Source: CAMYLY01 sp036397755 (GTDB taxonomy: Bacteria > Gemmatimonadota > Gemmatimonadetes > Gemmatimonadales > GWC2-71-9). Taken from it: DNA of 64,000 bases. Position 1 is the stretch's first letter, and each line of letters opens with the position of its first letter. Location of the stretch: assembly GCA_036397755.1 (NCBI GenBank), contig DASWII010000042.1, positions 1-64,000 of the forward strand, read 5' to 3'. Below the pieces are notes generated by a model. It saw only the letters and a program-made list of their open reading frames with translations. It was not told the DNA's origin and made no database searches. Below, in pieces: positions 25,648-33,885 of the stretch. The position numbers were made by a program, and so were the translations under genes.

Positions 25648-26331
25648 GTGGATCTGACTCGATTCCGCACGATGGTGGCGCGCTTGGCGGAGGAGATCCC
25701 GAACGAATACTACGACGGGATTGCCGCGATCGAGGTGAGCCCCGCCGCGCGATCCGACCCGGCCCGGGACGGCGTCTACGTCATGGGAGAGTGTGTTCCT
25801 CTGGAATCCGGGGACGGCCCGCCGCTGTCACGCATCGAGCTGTACCACGGGTCATTCCGCGCGGTCGCCGAGGACGACCCGAGCTTTGACTGGCGCGAGG
25901 AAGCGTGGGAAACACTTTGGCACGAGGTGCGTCACCATCTGGAATGGCGGGCCGGAGAACGCAGCCTCGAGGACTACGACTGGGCGGCCGCGCAGAACGA
26001 GGCCCGGGCGTCGGGCGGGACTTTTGATCCGGCGTTCTATCGCTGGGGTGAGCGGATCGGCGAAGGGTGTTTCCGTGTGGGTGACGATACGTTCTTGGAG
26101 ATTCTCGTGAAGCGCGGTGCGCCGACGGCCGAGTGGACGTGGAGTGGGGCGCGCTACGCTATTCCGATGCCCGATGCGCCTCTCCCCGTGTACGCCGCCG
26201 TATCGGGGATGGATGCACAGCCTCCGGGCGAGTTCGTGCTCGTGCTGCGGCGCGCCCCCAGGTTCACCGACCTCTTTCGGCGGCGTCCACCACCCACGCA
26301 CATCGTGCAGAAGGTGCAACGCCTTGCCTGA
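25648..26331 (+). CDS. Putative zincin-like metallopeptidase
   Basis: A 227-residue protein with an HExxH motif in WETLWHEVRHHLEWRAG at about residue 94, preceded by IELYHGSF. The overall shape resembles small bacterial zincins whose substrates are unknown. Whether a third ligand exists cannot be decided by eye. There is no signal peptide. The GTG start lies 15 bases after the symporter. It opens a chain of short genes ending with the HDAC-family gene. Confidence 0.65.
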   Translation: MDLTRFRTMVARLAEEIPNEYYDGIAAIEVSPAARSDPARDGVYVMGECVPLESGDGPPLSRIELYHGSFRAVAEDDPSFDWREEAWETLWHEVRHHLEWRAGERSLEDYDWAAAQNEARASGGTFDPAFYRWGERIGEGCFRVGDDTFLEILVKRGAPTAEWTWSGARYAIPMPDAPLPVYAAVSGMDAQPPGEFVLVLRRAPRFTDLFRRRPPPTHIVQKVQRLA

Positions 26332-26632
26332 CCGTACGGTGTCCGTGCGGTGTGGGGATCTCGTGTTTCGCGCGCGGTTGGAGGCCGTAGTACGCTCGAG
26401 TGGCGCGACGCCCGTTCCCGCTGACGTATCGGCGGAACTCGTGGTCGTAGAGTTGATCAACGACGACCGCGTGCAGGTGTGCGCTGACCTCGTCAGTCGG
26501 GGGGCGCGCGTGCTCGCGTTCGGTCCTCACGTTGAGGCACGGCGTCTTCGCGCGGCTCGGGCTGCCGGTGCCACGGTCGTGACGAACGCGGAAGTGCACG
26601 CTCGTCTCGGCCAGATGCTGGCAGCTTCGTGA
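26324..26632 (+). CDS. Small protein resembling a degenerate receiver domain
   Basis: A 102-residue protein from TTG at 26324, which overlaps the preceding stop by eight bases; GTG at 26339 is an alternative. The order of hydrophobic strands (LVVVELIN, ARVLAFGPHVEA, ATVVTNAEVHARLGQML) looks like the second half of a CheY-type receiver, but I see no clear phosphoacceptor Asp. It is probably a pseudo-receiver or a simple Rossmann-like protein. Function unknown. Confidence 0.6.
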   Translation: MPDRTVSVRCGDLVFRARLEAVVRSSGATPVPADVSAELVVVELINDDRVQVCADLVSRGARVLAFGPHVEARRLRAARAAGATVVTNAEVHARLGQMLAAS

Positions 26633-26643
26633 ACGAGTATCTT
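26615..26643 (+). promoter_or_regulatory. Candidate promoter before the 89-residue gene
   Basis: TATCTT at 26638-26643 (followed by TGG) fits the local TANNTT pattern; ATGCTG lies 17 bases upstream and is a weak partner. The gene start at 26669 is about 18 bases beyond the predicted start of transcription. Confidence 0.3.
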
Positions 26644-26668
26644 TGGTGCGCACTTGCGGGATGAGACC

Positions 26669-26938
26669 ATGACACACGAAACGACCACATCGCTCGAACC
26701 GGCCGAGATCATCGCTCGGGCCAAGCTGTTCTTCGCCGAACGCGTGCCGCACCAGAGCGCGTTCGTCGAGCAAGAGGGCCCGACCTACGCCACGTTTCGC
26801 GGGCAAGGCGGCGAAGAGCTCGCGATGGGAATGACGGTCGGGGAAGGCGGCACCCGCATTCGTGCGTCGACGTTGTTCTTCGATCAGGCGATCGGCCGGT
26901 TCTTCTCGACGCTCCCGACGGCGGCAGGCGCGGGGTGA
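26669..26938 (+). CDS. Small conserved-looking protein of unknown function
   Basis: An 89-residue acidic-then-mixed protein beginning MTHETTTSLEPAEIIARAK. It alternates a short helix with an EQEGPTYATFRGQGGEELAMGM segment and later TRIRASTLFFDQAIGRFFSTLP, suggesting one small alpha/beta domain. I do not recognise a family. ATG at 26669 is preferred over TTG at 26654. It overlaps the next gene by four bases. Confidence 0.6.
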   Translation: MTHETTTSLEPAEIIARAKLFFAERVPHQSAFVEQEGPTYATFRGQGGEELAMGMTVGEGGTRIRASTLFFDQAIGRFFSTLPTAAGAG

Positions 26939-27204
26939 CCGTCTCGATCGCGCTGGATCTCCGCGTGTCGGTGCCGGAGGTGTGGGACACGGTGCACCTC
27001 GCGGCCGCCGGCGACTGGACGATCGAGCGTGTCAAGCAGGAGGCGCTCGCCGCGGCGCTGAGCGGCTCGGCGTCTCCCGACCGATACGTGGTCAAGTACC
27101 GCGGCGCGCTGATGCTCGACGAGGGGGCGACGCTGTCGGCGTTGGGCGTGCCCGCGGGAGCGGCCCTCGTCGTCATTCGAGCGCACCGGCGACCGGTTCG
27201 CTGA
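26935..27204 (+). CDS. Small protein with ubiquitin-like (beta-grasp) features
   Basis: An 89-residue protein from GTG at 26935. Its pattern is strand, helix (WTIERVKQEALAAAL), strand (YVVKYRGALM) and then LDEGATLSALGVPAGAALVVI, which is the typical ubiquitin-fold ending in which a short turn precedes a final strand. The C-terminus is RAHRRPVR without a GG, so conjugation is unlikely. The family may be related to YukD-like or MoaD-like folds; this is inference from pattern only. Confidence 0.6.
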   Translation: MTVSIALDLRVSVPEVWDTVHLAAAGDWTIERVKQEALAAALSGSASPDRYVVKYRGALMLDEGATLSALGVPAGAALVVIRAHRRPVR

Positions 27205-27224
27205 TCGGCGCGGCGCGGCCGATT

Positions 27225-28121
27225 GTGCCGGTCACCGTCTACACACACGCGAGTTTCCGTAACCACGATGCGGGGGACGGACATCCGGAATCGCCGGCGC
27301 GGGTCGAGGCCATCCTGGCTGAGTTGCGCATGTGGCCAGCCGATGCCGGCGTGGCGCCGCGGGAGGCGGAGCCCGCCCCCGAGGATGCCGTCCTCCGGGC
27401 GCATTCCCGCGAGCATCTCGAGCGGCTGAGAACGGTTCACCTGGCCGGTGGTGGTCGCCTCGATGCGGACACGGTGATGAGTGCCGGCAGTTTCGGGGCG
27501 GCGCTCGATGCGGCGGGTGCGGCCATCGCGGCGGCCCGCGCCTCGCTGGAAGGGACCCCAGCGTTCGCGGCAGTTCGTCCACCCGGGCACCATGCGACCA
27601 GGACACGCGCGATGGGGTTCTGCTTGCTCAACAATGTGGCCATCGCCGCACACGCGGTCATCGCGGAGCACCAGCTGGATCGCGTGCTCGTCGTCGATTG
27701 GGATGTCCACCATGGCAATGGCACCCAGGCCATCGTGGAACGCGACCCACGCATCCGATACGTCTCCCTGCATCAGTGGCCCCTGTATCCAGGAACGGGA
27801 CGGGAGACCGAGCGGGGTGTGGGCAACGTCTTCAATGTCCCGCGACCACCCGGCCTGCCGGCCGCGCAATACGTGCGCGATCTCGCCGAGGCCGTGGCGC
27901 GGGCAACGGACGGCTGGGTGCCGCAACTGCTCCTGGTGTCGGCCGGGTTCGACGCCATGGCCGGTGACCCGCTCGCCGGGTTCACGCTCGAGCCGGAAGA
28001 CTACGCTCGGTGGACCGTGGCTTGGAGGGACTTGGCGCCCATGGCTTCGGTGCTGGAAGGCGGTTACGTGCCGCATCGGCTGGCCCAGGCGGTCGCCGCC
28101 CATATTCGGGCGCTCGGATAG
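27225..28121 (+). CDS. Histone-deacetylase-family (acetylpolyamine amidohydrolase-like) protein
   Basis: A 298-residue zinc-dependent amidohydrolase of the HDAC superfamily. Seen motifs: GHPESPARVEAI, RPPGHHATRTRAMGFCLLNN with the charge-relay His pair at 122-123, DWDVHHGNG with zinc ligands D160 and H162, SAGFDAMAGDPLAG with the third zinc Asp near 243, and the LEGGY catalytic Tyr. In bacteria such enzymes deacetylate polyamines, acetoin-related targets or proteins. Start is GTG at 27225, 21 bases after the beta-grasp gene. Confidence 0.9.
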   Translation: MPVTVYTHASFRNHDAGDGHPESPARVEAILAELRMWPADAGVAPREAEPAPEDAVLRAHSREHLERLRTVHLAGGGRLDADTVMSAGSFGAALDAAGAAIAAARASLEGTPAFAAVRPPGHHATRTRAMGFCLLNNVAIAAHAVIAEHQLDRVLVVDWDVHHGNGTQAIVERDPRIRYVSLHQWPLYPGTGRETERGVGNVFNVPRPPGLPAAQYVRDLAEAVARATDGWVPQLLLVSAGFDAMAGDPLAGFTLEPEDYARWTVAWRDLAPMASVLEGGYVPHRLAQAVAAHIRALG

Positions 28122-28129
28122 GCCCGTGC

Positions 28130-28158
28130 TAGTGGCCCCCGCAGTGGGGCCGTAACTT
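28130..28158 (+). promoter_or_regulatory. Candidate promoter of the methyltransferase gene with a dyad in the spacer
   Basis: TAACTT at 28153-28158 lies 7 bases before the ATG, which would give a leaderless message. The hexamer 17 bases upstream (TAGTGG) is weak. The spacer itself holds GGCCCC at 28134-28139 and GGGGCC at 28146-28151, an inverted repeat that could be a repressor site or a weak terminator for the preceding gene. Confidence 0.35.
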
Positions 28159-28165
28159 CACCCTC

Positions 28166-28909
28166 ATGGCTCAGATGCTCTCGCTGAACCACCTCCTGGC
28201 GGTCATGCAACCGTGGACGGATGTGGCGGTAGCAATTCATCAGCGTCTCGCGACGCTGATCGGCCCGGAGCAGGGGCACGAAGTGCTGTGGGTCGGATCG
28301 GGAGCTGGTCGCGCCGTGCTGTGGTGGGCACAACGGTTCCAGCTGCACACGTTGGGCCTGGATCCGGATCCGGAGGCGGTCGAGCAAGCCGAGCGGTCCG
28401 CGCGCGCGAGTGAGCTTGCAGCCCTGACGGCGTTCCATGTGGGCAGCCCGGCGGACCTCCCCTTCGAGGCCCAGGTGTTCGACATCGTGGTGGCGGACTT
28501 CCTCCATCTGTCGGGGTTGGATAACCGTGAGGTGGTGAAAGAACTCGGGCGTGTGGCGCGGCCCATGGCGACGGTCGCCGCGCTGGTGCCGATCTGGTTG
28601 GCGACCCCGGACCCGGAGCCCGCGCGTGTGCTCGTGTCGCTCGGAATCCAGCCACGGGTGCTCATGGAGTGGAAGCAGTGGTTTCGCGAGGCGGGCGTGG
28701 TGGACCTGGTGGCCGAGAGCGCGGCCGCCGACGGTGCGTGGCTTGCCTATGGGAAGGTCGGCATGCTGGTTCGCGCGTGGCGGGTGGCGCGCTGGGCAGG
28801 GGTCCGGGCCGTGTTCCGGCGCGAGGTGCGGACCTTGCGCACCGTTGCCCGCCGTCGTGTGCTGGGGGTTTCCATCGTCAAAGGCACTCGCTGGCCGCAC
28901 GAAGCATGA
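28166..28909 (+). CDS. SAM-dependent methyltransferase
   Basis: A 247-residue class I methyltransferase. Motif I is HEVLWVGSGAGRAVLWWA, the acidic end of strand two is LGLDPDPEAVEQA, and motif IV is FDIVVADFLHLSGL. The last 60 residues form a basic helical extension (WRVARWAGVRAVFRREVRTLR). Substrate unknown. The stop overlaps the priA start (ATGATG), so both are likely cotranscribed. Confidence 0.82.
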   Translation: MAQMLSLNHLLAVMQPWTDVAVAIHQRLATLIGPEQGHEVLWVGSGAGRAVLWWAQRFQLHTLGLDPDPEAVEQAERSARASELAALTAFHVGSPADLPFEAQVFDIVVADFLHLSGLDNREVVKELGRVARPMATVAALVPIWLATPDPEPARVLVSLGIQPRVLMEWKQWFREAGVVDLVAESAAADGAWLAYGKVGMLVRAWRVARWAGVRAVFRREVRTLRTVARRRVLGVSIVKGTRWPHEA

Positions 28910-31323
28910 TGCTCTCGACCTGTACGGTCGCGCTTCCACTCCCGACGCCCGATCCCTACCGATACATCGTCCCCACGACGTTGCTTGACCGGGTGGTGCC
29001 TGGGGTGCGGGTGCTCGTGCCGGTGCGGACGCGGACGATGATCGGGGTCGTCGTGGACATCGAGGAGCAGGATGCGGAGAACCTGCGGCCTGTGTTGCTG
29101 GTGCCCGATCCCCACCCTCTCCTCACGGGCGACCTGCTCGAGGTCGCCCGCTGGATGAGCCGGTACTACGCCGCACCGTTGGGGCTCGTGCTGCGGGCGA
29201 TACTTCCCGGGACGTTGTGGGGCGCTTCCACCCTCGAGGCGTCCCTCACCGGTGCGCCTGCGCCGAGCGGAGGAGCGAGCGGCGAGATCGCGCAGGCTCT
29301 CCAGCGTGCCGGCGGTCGAGCGACCGCCAAGTCACTGGCGCGACGCCGTGGTCGGCCGGTGTGGGACGTGTTGCAGCGTCTGGAGCGTGCCGGCGTGGTG
29401 ACGCTGGCGGCGATTCCACCATCGACCGGTCCCGCGCCGCACACGGAGCGTGTGCTCCGGATCACTCGTGCTCTGCCCACCTTGTTGGAACGGGAACGTA
29501 CCTTCGGGAGGGCGCGGCGCCAGCGCGAGGCCTACGAGGCTTTGGATGCGCTGGGAGGGGTGGCGCCGCTTCGGCACCTGACGAGCGAGCTCGGATTCTC
29601 GACGGCATTGCTGCGCGGGCTGGTGGATCGCGACCTTGCCACGCTCGAGCGCGTCGAGCGACCGCGCGATCCCCTGGAGGGTGTGGTGGGGGAGGCCCCC
29701 CCGCCGCTCTCGCCACCGCAGTCGGCGGCCGTGCGCGGCATCACGGCGCTACCCGAGGGAGGGGTGGCGTTGCTGTTCGGGGTCACGGGCAGCGGCAAGA
29801 CGGTGGTCTACCTCGAAGCCATCCGACGCGAGGTCGAGTCCGGCGGCGGAGCCATCATCCTCGTGCCGGAGATCGCGCTCACGCCGCAGACGATCGCGCG
29901 CGTGCGCGGCGCGTTCGGGGAATCCGTCGCGGTACTCCATTCCGGGTTGTCGGACGGGGAGCGGGCGGACACCTGGCGCTGCTTGGCGGACGGGAGCAAG
30001 CGCGTGGCTGTGGGCGCGCGGTCGGCGGTCTTTGCGCCGGTACCGCGCCTGCGCGCCATCGTGGTGGACGAGGAGCACGATGGGAGCTACAAGCATGGTG
30101 AGCGCCCGCGGTATCACGCGCGCGATATCGCCTTGCGACGCGCGCGTGTGGCGGGCGCGCGCGTGATCCTCGGCAGCGCCACGCCGGCGCTGGAAACCTG
30201 GGGAGTGCGGGATCGCATCGCCGTGCTGACGTTACCGGACCGGGTGTCGGCCCAACGCCTGCCGCCGGTGGAACTCGTGGATCTCCGCGTGACGGAGCGC
30301 GTCAAAGAGTCCGGGCCGATTCCGTGGTCGCTCGCCCTCGACACCGCCGTGGACGAGGCGCTGGGAAGCGGCGACCAAGTGCTGCTGCTGCTCAATCGCC
30401 GCGGGTACGCCAACTTCCTCCAGTGTCATGGGTGCGGTGCGGTGTGGGTTTGCCCAGCTTGTAGCATTTCGCTCACGGTGCATCGCACCCCAGGGCGCCT
30501 GCGGTGTCACTATTGTGGTCACGAGGAGCGCATACCGGAGGTGTGCGGTGACTGTGGGGCCGCCACGAGTCGCACACGGGGCGTCGGCACCCAGCGACTG
30601 GAACACTGGGTGACCGAGCGGTATGCCAGCGCTCGCGTGGCGCGGATGGACGCCGACACGACGTCGCGCCGATGGTCGCACCAGCAAATCCTCGATGCGT
30701 TTGGCAGGGGTGACGTGGATGTGCTGCTGGGGACCCAGATGATCGCCAAGGGGCTGGACTTCCCGAACGTCACGTTGGTCGGCGTCGTCGACGCCGACAC
30801 GGGGCTCCACCTGCCCGATTTTCGTTCGGCGGAGCGCACGTTCCAGTTGATCGCGCAGGTCGCTGGCCGGGCAGGGAGGGGGCCGCGCGGTGGGAGAGTA
30901 TTGGTGCAGACGCGCTCGCCGGGACACTATGCGTTGGAGCACGCGTCGCGGCACGACTACGAAGGGTTTGCCGAGCGCGAGCTCGAGGTACGGCGTGACC
31001 CGCCATACGTTCCCCACGTCGGGCTCGTCAACGTCGTCGTGAGCGGCGTATACGAGCAGGGCGTCGCGCGCGCGGCCGACGAGCTTGCGGCCTGGCTTCG
31101 CGGGCTGTGCCGCGAACAGGCCCCCGATGAGGTGGAGACAATCGGACCGGCGCCGGCTCCGCTCGCCCGGCTCAAACGACGCTGGCGATGGCACGTGGTG
31201 CTTCGGGCTCGGAACCGCGCGCTGCTCGGGCGGGTTCTCCGGTACGCCCAAGCACGCGCACCATTCGTCGATCGGGGTGCGATTCGGGTCACCTTCGACC
31301 GCGATCCCTACTCGATGCTCTAG
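28906..31323 (+). CDS. priA: Primosomal protein N' (replication restart helicase)
   Basis: PriA (805 residues) reloads the replisome at stalled forks. The N-terminal DNA-binding domain (TCTVALPLPTPDPYRYIVP) is followed by the helicase core: Walker A GVTGSGKT, the DEEH box in VVDEEHDGSYKH, and the zinc module with eight Cys between CHGCGAVWVCPAC and CGDCG. The helicase C-terminal motif contains GTQMIAKGLDFPNV and VAGRAGRG. Two adjacent ATGs (28906 and 28909) are possible starts. Confidence 0.95.
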   Translation: MMLSTCTVALPLPTPDPYRYIVPTTLLDRVVPGVRVLVPVRTRTMIGVVVDIEEQDAENLRPVLLVPDPHPLLTGDLLEVARWMSRYYAAPLGLVLRAILPGTLWGASTLEASLTGAPAPSGGASGEIAQALQRAGGRATAKSLARRRGRPVWDVLQRLERAGVVTLAAIPPSTGPAPHTERVLRITRALPTLLERERTFGRARRQREAYEALDALGGVAPLRHLTSELGFSTALLRGLVDRDLATLERVERPRDPLEGVVGEAPPPLSPPQSAAVRGITALPEGGVALLFGVTGSGKTVVYLEAIRREVESGGGAIILVPEIALTPQTIARVRGAFGESVAVLHSGLSDGERADTWRCLADGSKRVAVGARSAVFAPVPRLRAIVVDEEHDGSYKHGERPRYHARDIALRRARVAGARVILGSATPALETWGVRDRIAVLTLPDRVSAQRLPPVELVDLRVTERVKESGPIPWSLALDTAVDEALGSGDQVLLLLNRRGYANFLQCHGCGAVWVCPACSISLTVHRTPGRLRCHYCGHEERIPEVCGDCGAATSRTRGVGTQRLEHWVTERYASARVARMDADTTSRRWSHQQILDAFGRGDVDVLLGTQMIAKGLDFPNVTLVGVVDADTGLHLPDFRSAERTFQLIAQVAGRAGRGPRGGRVLVQTRSPGHYALEHASRHDYEGFAERELEVRRDPPYVPHVGLVNVVVSGVYEQGVARAADELAAWLRGLCREQAPDEVETIGPAPAPLARLKRRWRWHVVLRARNRALLGRVLRYAQARAPFVDRGAIRVTFDRDPYSML

Positions 31324-31346
31324 GAGGCGCGCGGCGGGTGCTTCGC

Positions 31347-31375
31347 TTGAATCCCCTCTGCCGCCCCGGTAAGTT
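31347..31375 (+). promoter_or_regulatory. Promoter of the unknown gene, fur and the polyamine genes
   Basis: TTGAAT at 31347-31352 and TAAGTT at 31370-31375 are 17 bases apart. Transcription would start near 31382, leaving a leader of about 110 bases before the first gene. As the following genes overlap, this promoter should serve the unknown gene, fur, the decarboxylase, agmatinase and perhaps ccdA. Confidence 0.55.
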
Positions 31376-31490
31376 GCGGGCGCTTTGCGGTACCCCTCTC
31401 GGTGGAGCCATCGCATCTGTGGGATGCGCGTGAATTCAACGAAATTCCCAATTGGCGCAGCGCCCCGGCGGCTCCGCCCGTGAGCCGTTG

Positions 31491-31877
31491 GTGAGGGTCA
31501 CCACCGGCCCACGGATTGGGTGGCGCCGGCTGGCGGCGGCGATTGCCGCCGAGATCCCGCGCGGCGAACTCGATCGCGTGTGGTTGTTCCCCCCCGTGCG
31601 ACAGGACGATCACGAGTGGGGTACGGCCGTCATCGCCCGACGACTTCAGGGGAACCGTCGCCGAATCTATACGGCGACCTACCTGGTCGTGGCCCGGGGT
31701 CGCACGCAGGGGCAGGGTCGGGTGACCGTCGAGGAGGTGGGCGAGAGTCCCGGCGTGATCGTGCAGGACGTGATCGCCGGTGTGCAGGCTCGCATGGCGG
31801 ATGAACGGCCGCCCGAAGAGCTCGCGCCGAGCGCGTGGGAGGAGTACTACGGTGACGAGCCCGCCGCAGAAGCCTGA
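31491..31877 (+). CDS. Hypothetical protein preceding fur
   Basis: A 128-residue protein from GTG at 31491 (an in-frame TTG at 31452 is a longer option). It has an amphipathic opening (GWRRLAAAIAAEIP), a WLFPPVRQDDHEWGTAVIARR segment and a central ATYLVVARGRTQGQGRVTVEEVG sheet-like block, then an acidic tail. I do not recognise a family. It shares the message with fur, whose start lies inside its last 26 bases. Confidence 0.65.
   Translation: MRVTTGPRIGWRRLAAAIAAEIPRGELDRVWLFPPVRQDDHEWGTAVIARRLQGNRRRIYTATYLVVARGRTQGQGRVTVEEVGESPGVIVQDVIAGVQARMADERPPEELAPSAWEEYYGDEPAAEA
31837..31844 (+). promoter_or_regulatory. Strong ribosome-binding site that decides the fur start
   Basis: GGGAGGAG lies 7 bases before GTG at 31852. 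This supports GTG over the later in-frame ATG at 31885, which has only a weak purine tract before it. Confidence 0.6.
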
Positions 31878-32364
31878 CGGCGGCATGCTCCTGGAGCGAT
31901 TCAGGCGCTATCTGACCGCGCAGAACCTGCCTGTCACGCACCAGCGACTCCAGATCGCCGAAACCGTGTTCTTCTCGGACCGGCACCTGTCGGTTGGGGA
32001 TATCGTGCTTCAGCTGCGTGGCAAGGGGGAGCGGGTGGGGACGGCCACCGTGTATCGCACGCTCGAGTTGCTCCGGGCGGCCGCGTTGGTGGAGGAGCAC
32101 GATTTCGGTGAGCGGTTGCGACGATACGAGCCCATGCTCGCGTACAGTCATCATGAGCACTTGATCTGCACCGAGTGCGGAGCGGTGATCGAGTTCGCAA
32201 GCGAACGCATTGAGCGGATGAAAGCGTTGATCGCGGAGGAGCATGGCTTCCGTCCCCGCCATCATCGCCTGGAGATCTATGGGCTGTGCCAGCAATGCCA
32301 GCACCGCGACGCGGCGGCGCTCCGACCTATGAACGTCTCGACCAAGGTGGTGAGTGATGATTGA
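31852..32364 (+). CDS. Fur-family metal-responsive transcriptional regulator
   Basis: A 170-residue winged-helix repressor of the Fur superfamily (Fur, Zur, PerR). The N-terminal DNA-binding helices run through LPVTHQRLQIAETVF and GTATVYRTLELLRAA. Metal sites are visible: HHEHLICTECGAVIEF (regulatory His and first CxxC) and GLCQQCQ (second CxxC for structural zinc). The metal sensed cannot be told. It overlaps the next gene by eight bases, so it may control or simply accompany the arginine decarboxylase pathway. Confidence 0.9.
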   Translation: MTSPPQKPDGGMLLERFRRYLTAQNLPVTHQRLQIAETVFFSDRHLSVGDIVLQLRGKGERVGTATVYRTLELLRAAALVEEHDFGERLRRYEPMLAYSHHEHLICTECGAVIEFASERIERMKALIAEEHGFRPRHHRLEIYGLCQQCQHRDAAALRPMNVSTKVVSDD

Positions 32365-32917
32365 TGCAACCACGTTCATGCCGTCTCGTGCCTTCCTCAC
32401 CAAGGGGGTTGGACGGCACAAGGAGAAACTCACCAGTTTCGAGCTGGCGTTGCGCGACGCCCATGTGGCACAGTACAACCTCGTACGGGTCAGCTCCATC
32501 TGGCCGCCGCACTGCGAGCAGGTGTCTTGGGAGCGCGGGGTGAGCGGTCTGCGACCTGGTCAGGTCGTGTTTGCCGTGGTGGCGGAAGCGTCGACGAACG
32601 AGCCGTCTCGGCTCGCGACGGCGGCGATTGGGTTGGCGATCCCGGCGGACCCCAGCCACCACGGCTACATCTCGGAGCACCATGCGTTCGGCCAGCGGCG
32701 CGAGCCGGCAGGCGACTATGCCGAGGACTTGGCAGCCAGCATGTTGGCAACTGTGCTTGGCGTGCCGTTCGACCCGGAACAGGCGTGGGACCAACGTCGC
32801 GAGCAGTGGCTGCTCTCCGGTGAAATCGTCGAGACGAGAAACATCAGCTGTACCGCCGAAGCGCAAGACGACGGACGCTGGGTAACCGTCGTGAGTGCCG
32901 TGATCTTCTGCGGATGA
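32357..32917 (+). CDS. Pyruvoyl-dependent arginine decarboxylase
   Basis: A 186-residue proenzyme that self-cleaves to make the pyruvoyl cofactor and decarboxylates arginine to agmatine. The processing site is clear: VRVSSIWPPHCE with the Ser-Ser pair at residues 46-47, cleavage expected between them. YNLVRVSSI is close to the archaeal enzyme motif, and the later GYISEHHAFG segment fits the active site. ATG at 32357 overlaps the Fur frame. The stop overlaps the agmatinase ATG by four bases. Confidence 0.93.
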   Translation: MIDATTFMPSRAFLTKGVGRHKEKLTSFELALRDAHVAQYNLVRVSSIWPPHCEQVSWERGVSGLRPGQVVFAVVAEASTNEPSRLATAAIGLAIPADPSHHGYISEHHAFGQRREPAGDYAEDLAASMLATVLGVPFDPEQAWDQRREQWLLSGEIVETRNISCTAEAQDDGRWVTVVSAVIFCG

Positions 32918-33885
32918 ACGAGTTTCGCGAGCGCAGCGGATCGCTGGACCTGCCCGCGTCCTTGCGCGGGCTTCCCTGGGGGCGGCACGAATTGTTTCTG
33001 GGAATCCCCGCCGAGGACGCGTCTTTCGGCCGATCCCCCGTGGTCGTGCTGCCGGTGCCCTACGAAGCCACCGTGTCCTACATGGGAGGCACGCGGTTCG
33101 GACCGCGTGGATTGTTGCACGCCTCGCGCTTCGTGGAGCTGTACGACCCGGCGCTCGATGCGGAACCGTGGGAGCACGGCATCGCGACGCTCCCCGAGTT
33201 GGTCCTTCCCGGCACAGGCCCGGAGCGGGCGCTACCCACGTTGCGCGCCGCTGCCGATGCGCTCCTTGCTGAAGGCAAGTTCGTCGTCATGGTCGGCGGT
33301 GAGCACAGTATTTCCGGCGAACCGATTCTGGCCCACGCGGCCGCGGCGCGCAACGGATTAGCGGTGCTGCAGTTGGACGCGCACGCGGACCTGCGACCCG
33401 AATACGAGGGCACCGCATTCTCCCACGCCTGCGTCATGCACCGCGTCCTCGACCACGTTGATCTCGTCCCCGTCGGCATTCGATCGCTCACGCGCGAGGA
33501 GCGCATGATGATGCGGGACCGGAAGATTCCGGCGGTCTTCGGGCATGAACTCGCGCGGTCGGGCTGGCAGGATCGCGTGCTCGATGCACTGGGAGACCCG
33601 GTGTACGTCACGGTCGACGTTGACTATTTCGACCCGGCGATCATGCCGTCAACCGGGACACCGGAGCCCGGAGGAGGACAGTGGTATCCCGCGCTCGACC
33701 TCCTCGAGCGGGTGTTCAAGGAGCGTCGGGTCGTCGGGTGCGACGTCGTGGAGCTCGCCCCACTGCCAGGGTTGGTCGCACCGGATGTCTTGGCTGCGGA
33801 ACTCGTCTACAAGCTCGCAGCATTCTGGCTCACCTATCAGAGGCCCGAACTCGACCGAGGGTCGTCGCCCCGAGCTGCGTCATGA
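32914..33885 (+). CDS. speB: Agmatinase (ureohydrolase family)
   Basis: A 323-residue binuclear manganese enzyme that hydrolyses agmatine to putrescine and urea. Metal-binding blocks: VMVGGEHSIS, LQLDAHADLRPEYEG and VYVTVDVDYFDPAIMPSTGTPEPGG. Arginase and guanidinobutyrase share these motifs, but the partner decarboxylase directly upstream makes agmatine the obvious substrate. The start overlaps the decarboxylase as ATGA and the end overlaps ccdA. Confidence 0.93.
   Translation: MNEFRERSGSLDLPASLRGLPWGRHELFLGIPAEDASFGRSPVVVLPVPYEATVSYMGGTRFGPRGLLHASRFVELYDPALDAEPWEHGIATLPELVLPGTGPERALPTLRAAADALLAEGKFVVMVGGEHSISGEPILAHAAAARNGLAVLQLDAHADLRPEYEGTAFSHACVMHRVLDHVDLVPVGIRSLTREERMMMRDRKIPAVFGHELARSGWQDRVLDALGDPVYVTVDVDYFDPAIMPSTGTPEPGGGQWYPALDLLERVFKERRVVGCDVVELAPLPGLVAPDVLAAELVYKLAAFWLTYQRPELDRGSSPRAAS

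Noticed and set aside
26935..27204. A bacterial ubiquitin conjugation system
   Set aside because: No E1-, E2- or JAB-like partner is nearby and the beta-grasp protein does not end in GG.
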